Below are positions 63,261 to 64,000 of a DNA stretch of 64,000 nucleotides, one piece after another. Where the stretch lies: NCBI RefSeq assembly GCF_025999835.1, contig NZ_AP025628.1, forward strand, positions 3,224,001 through 3,288,000, read 5' to 3'. The position numbers were made by a program, and so were the translations under genes. The notes beneath the pieces are model-generated. The model worked only from the letters and a program-made list of their open reading frames with translations, did not search any database and had not been told where the DNA came from. Position 1 is the first letter of the stretch. Every line of letters starts with the position of its first letter. This DNA is from Caldinitratiruptor microaerophilus. GTDB lineage: Bacteria; Bacillota; Sulfobacillia; Symbiobacteriales; ZC4RG38.

Positions 63261-64000
63261 GTGGACGGGAGGACCCGGGTCCGTTCCCGGCGACGGCACG
63301 TGGCGCTCGGGGCGGCGATCGCGCTCCTCGCCGCCGTGGCGGGCAGCGCGGTGGCGGCGCGCGCCCTGTCCGGCCGGTGGCCGGCGGGGCGGTGGCCCGG
63401 CCACCCCGGTCGCGGCCGGGGCGGCTGGCTCTTGCTGGTGCCGTACGGCGCCGGAGGACGGTCGGGGGGCCTGCCCGGGAGGCCGCCGGGGGACGTGCCG
63501 GGGACCCCGCCTGACCCCTCGACGGGCGGGGCCGCGGCGCCGGGGCCGCAGGCTCCGGGCGTCGGGGAGGCCGGGGGCAGTTCCGCCCCCGATCTGGCCC
63601 GGCTGCGGCTCCTCGCCCGCTTCGAGACGCCGGTGGTATCGGCCCAGGCAGGGCGGGTGGCGAACATCCGGCTGGCGGCGGCGAAGATCGACGGCCACGT
63701 GGTCCCGCCCGGCGGCGAGTTCTCGTTCAACCGGGTGGTCGGGCCCCGCGACCCGCAATTCGGCTGGCAGGCGGCGCCGGAGCTGTACAGCGGCGAGTTC
63801 GTGGTCGGCTACGGTGGCGGGGTCTGCCAGGTGTCGTCGACCCTCTTCAACAGCGTGCTCCTCGCCGGCCTTCCGGTCACCGAGCGGCACCACCATTCCC
63901 GGCCCCTCACCTACGTCGACCTCGGCCGCGACGCGACGGTGGCCTGGGACGGCCTGGACTTCCGCTTCCGCAACACGACCGCCGGACCCGTCCAGATCCG
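63261..64000 (+). CDS. VanW-family protein (5' part)
   Basis: Start of a secreted or membrane-anchored protein cut by the window end; 246 codons are visible without a stop. A basic start (RTRVRSRRH) and a hydrophobic segment (ALGAAIALLAAVAGSAVAA) act as anchor or signal. A Gly/Pro-rich linker of about 60 residues follows, then the VanW domain: FNRVVGPRDPQFGWQAAP, GGGVCQVSSTLFNSVLLAGL (hallmark Cys), ERHHHSRPLTYVDLGRDAT and WDGLDFRFRNTTAGPV. GTG 63261 has GGGAGGGAGG upstream. VanW domains occur in cell-wall-associated proteins of Firmicutes; activity is unknown. Confidence 0.9.
   Translation, partial: MDGRTRVRSRRRHVALGAAIALLAAVAGSAVAARALSGRWPAGRWPGHPGRGRGGWLLLVPYGAGGRSGGLPGRPPGDVPGTPPDPSTGGAAAPGPQAPGVGEAGGSSAPDLARLRLLARFETPVVSAQAGRVANIRLAAAKIDGHVVPPGGEFSFNRVVGPRDPQFGWQAAPELYSGEFVVGYGGGVCQVSSTLFNSVLLAGLPVTERHHHSRPLTYVDLGRDATVAWDGLDFRFRNTTAGPVQI

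Overview
The window is about 70% GC and almost fully coding. GTG and TTG starts and strong GGAGG ribosome sites are frequent. The gene content is Firmicute: ctsR-mcsA-mcsB-clpC, radA-disA, two T-box leaders, an ECF transporter, cysE-cysS-mrnC-rlmB, ppaX and a b558-type succinate dehydrogenase. I infer a high-GC, respiring, probably thermophilic member of the Symbiobacterium/Thermaerobacter grade. That placement is inference from gene content and composition only.

Layout. 1-2.9 kb: end of the succinate dehydrogenase operon. 3.0-4.0 kb: a CsoR-like repressor divergent from an OsmC-type thiol peroxidase. 4.0-17.4 kb: a carboxylate uptake block with two sodium:solute symporters (each with a small partner), a LytS/LytR two-component pair, a CBS/nucleotidyltransferase protein and two acetyl-CoA synthetase paralogues. 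17.5-19.0 kb: a winged-helix plus nuclease gene beside a structured repeat element. 19.1-22.2 kb: a four-gene ECF vitamin or metal transporter. 22.2-28.4 kb: DUF1028 protein, dihydrouridine synthase, a three-gene operon of unknown function, greA, tRNA-Ala and a cupredoxin lipoprotein. 28.9-32.6 kb: a cytochrome bc complex operon with two tiny membrane proteins. 32.6-39.8 kb: NERD-like protein, polyferredoxin, ppaX, amidohydrolase, DUF4015 glycosidase and an EF-G-like GTPase. 39.9-43.2 kb: M48 protease, CoA-disulfide-reductase-like enzyme and a protein disulfide oxidoreductase whose first active-site cysteine codon is UGA. 43.4-43.7 kb: second copy of the structured repeat. 43.9-50.4 kb: RlmI-like methyltransferase, the ctsR stress operon and DoxX. 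50.6-64 kb: housekeeping genes, interrupted by a T-box-controlled chorismate mutase fused to a degenerate DAHP synthase domain, and ending in a truncated VanW-family gene.

How things connect. The most notable item is the UGA in the disulfide oxidoreductase. It is followed by 11 nt and then a 17-nt hairpin with a GGUC apex, the exact geometry of a bacterial SECIS element, so this is a probable new selenoprotein. Its promoter carries the ATACC-N6-GGTAT operator also found at the promoters of the CsoR-like repressor and of the OsmC gene. This suggests one thiol/persulfide-stress regulon. The second notable item is a ~270-bp element with two palindromes, present twice in opposite orientation; one copy lies directly upstream of the winged-helix/nuclease gene. 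A third theme is carboxylate sensing: a run of CCGTTCACC boxes, resembling LytTR sites, separates the two-component genes from the second symporter operon.
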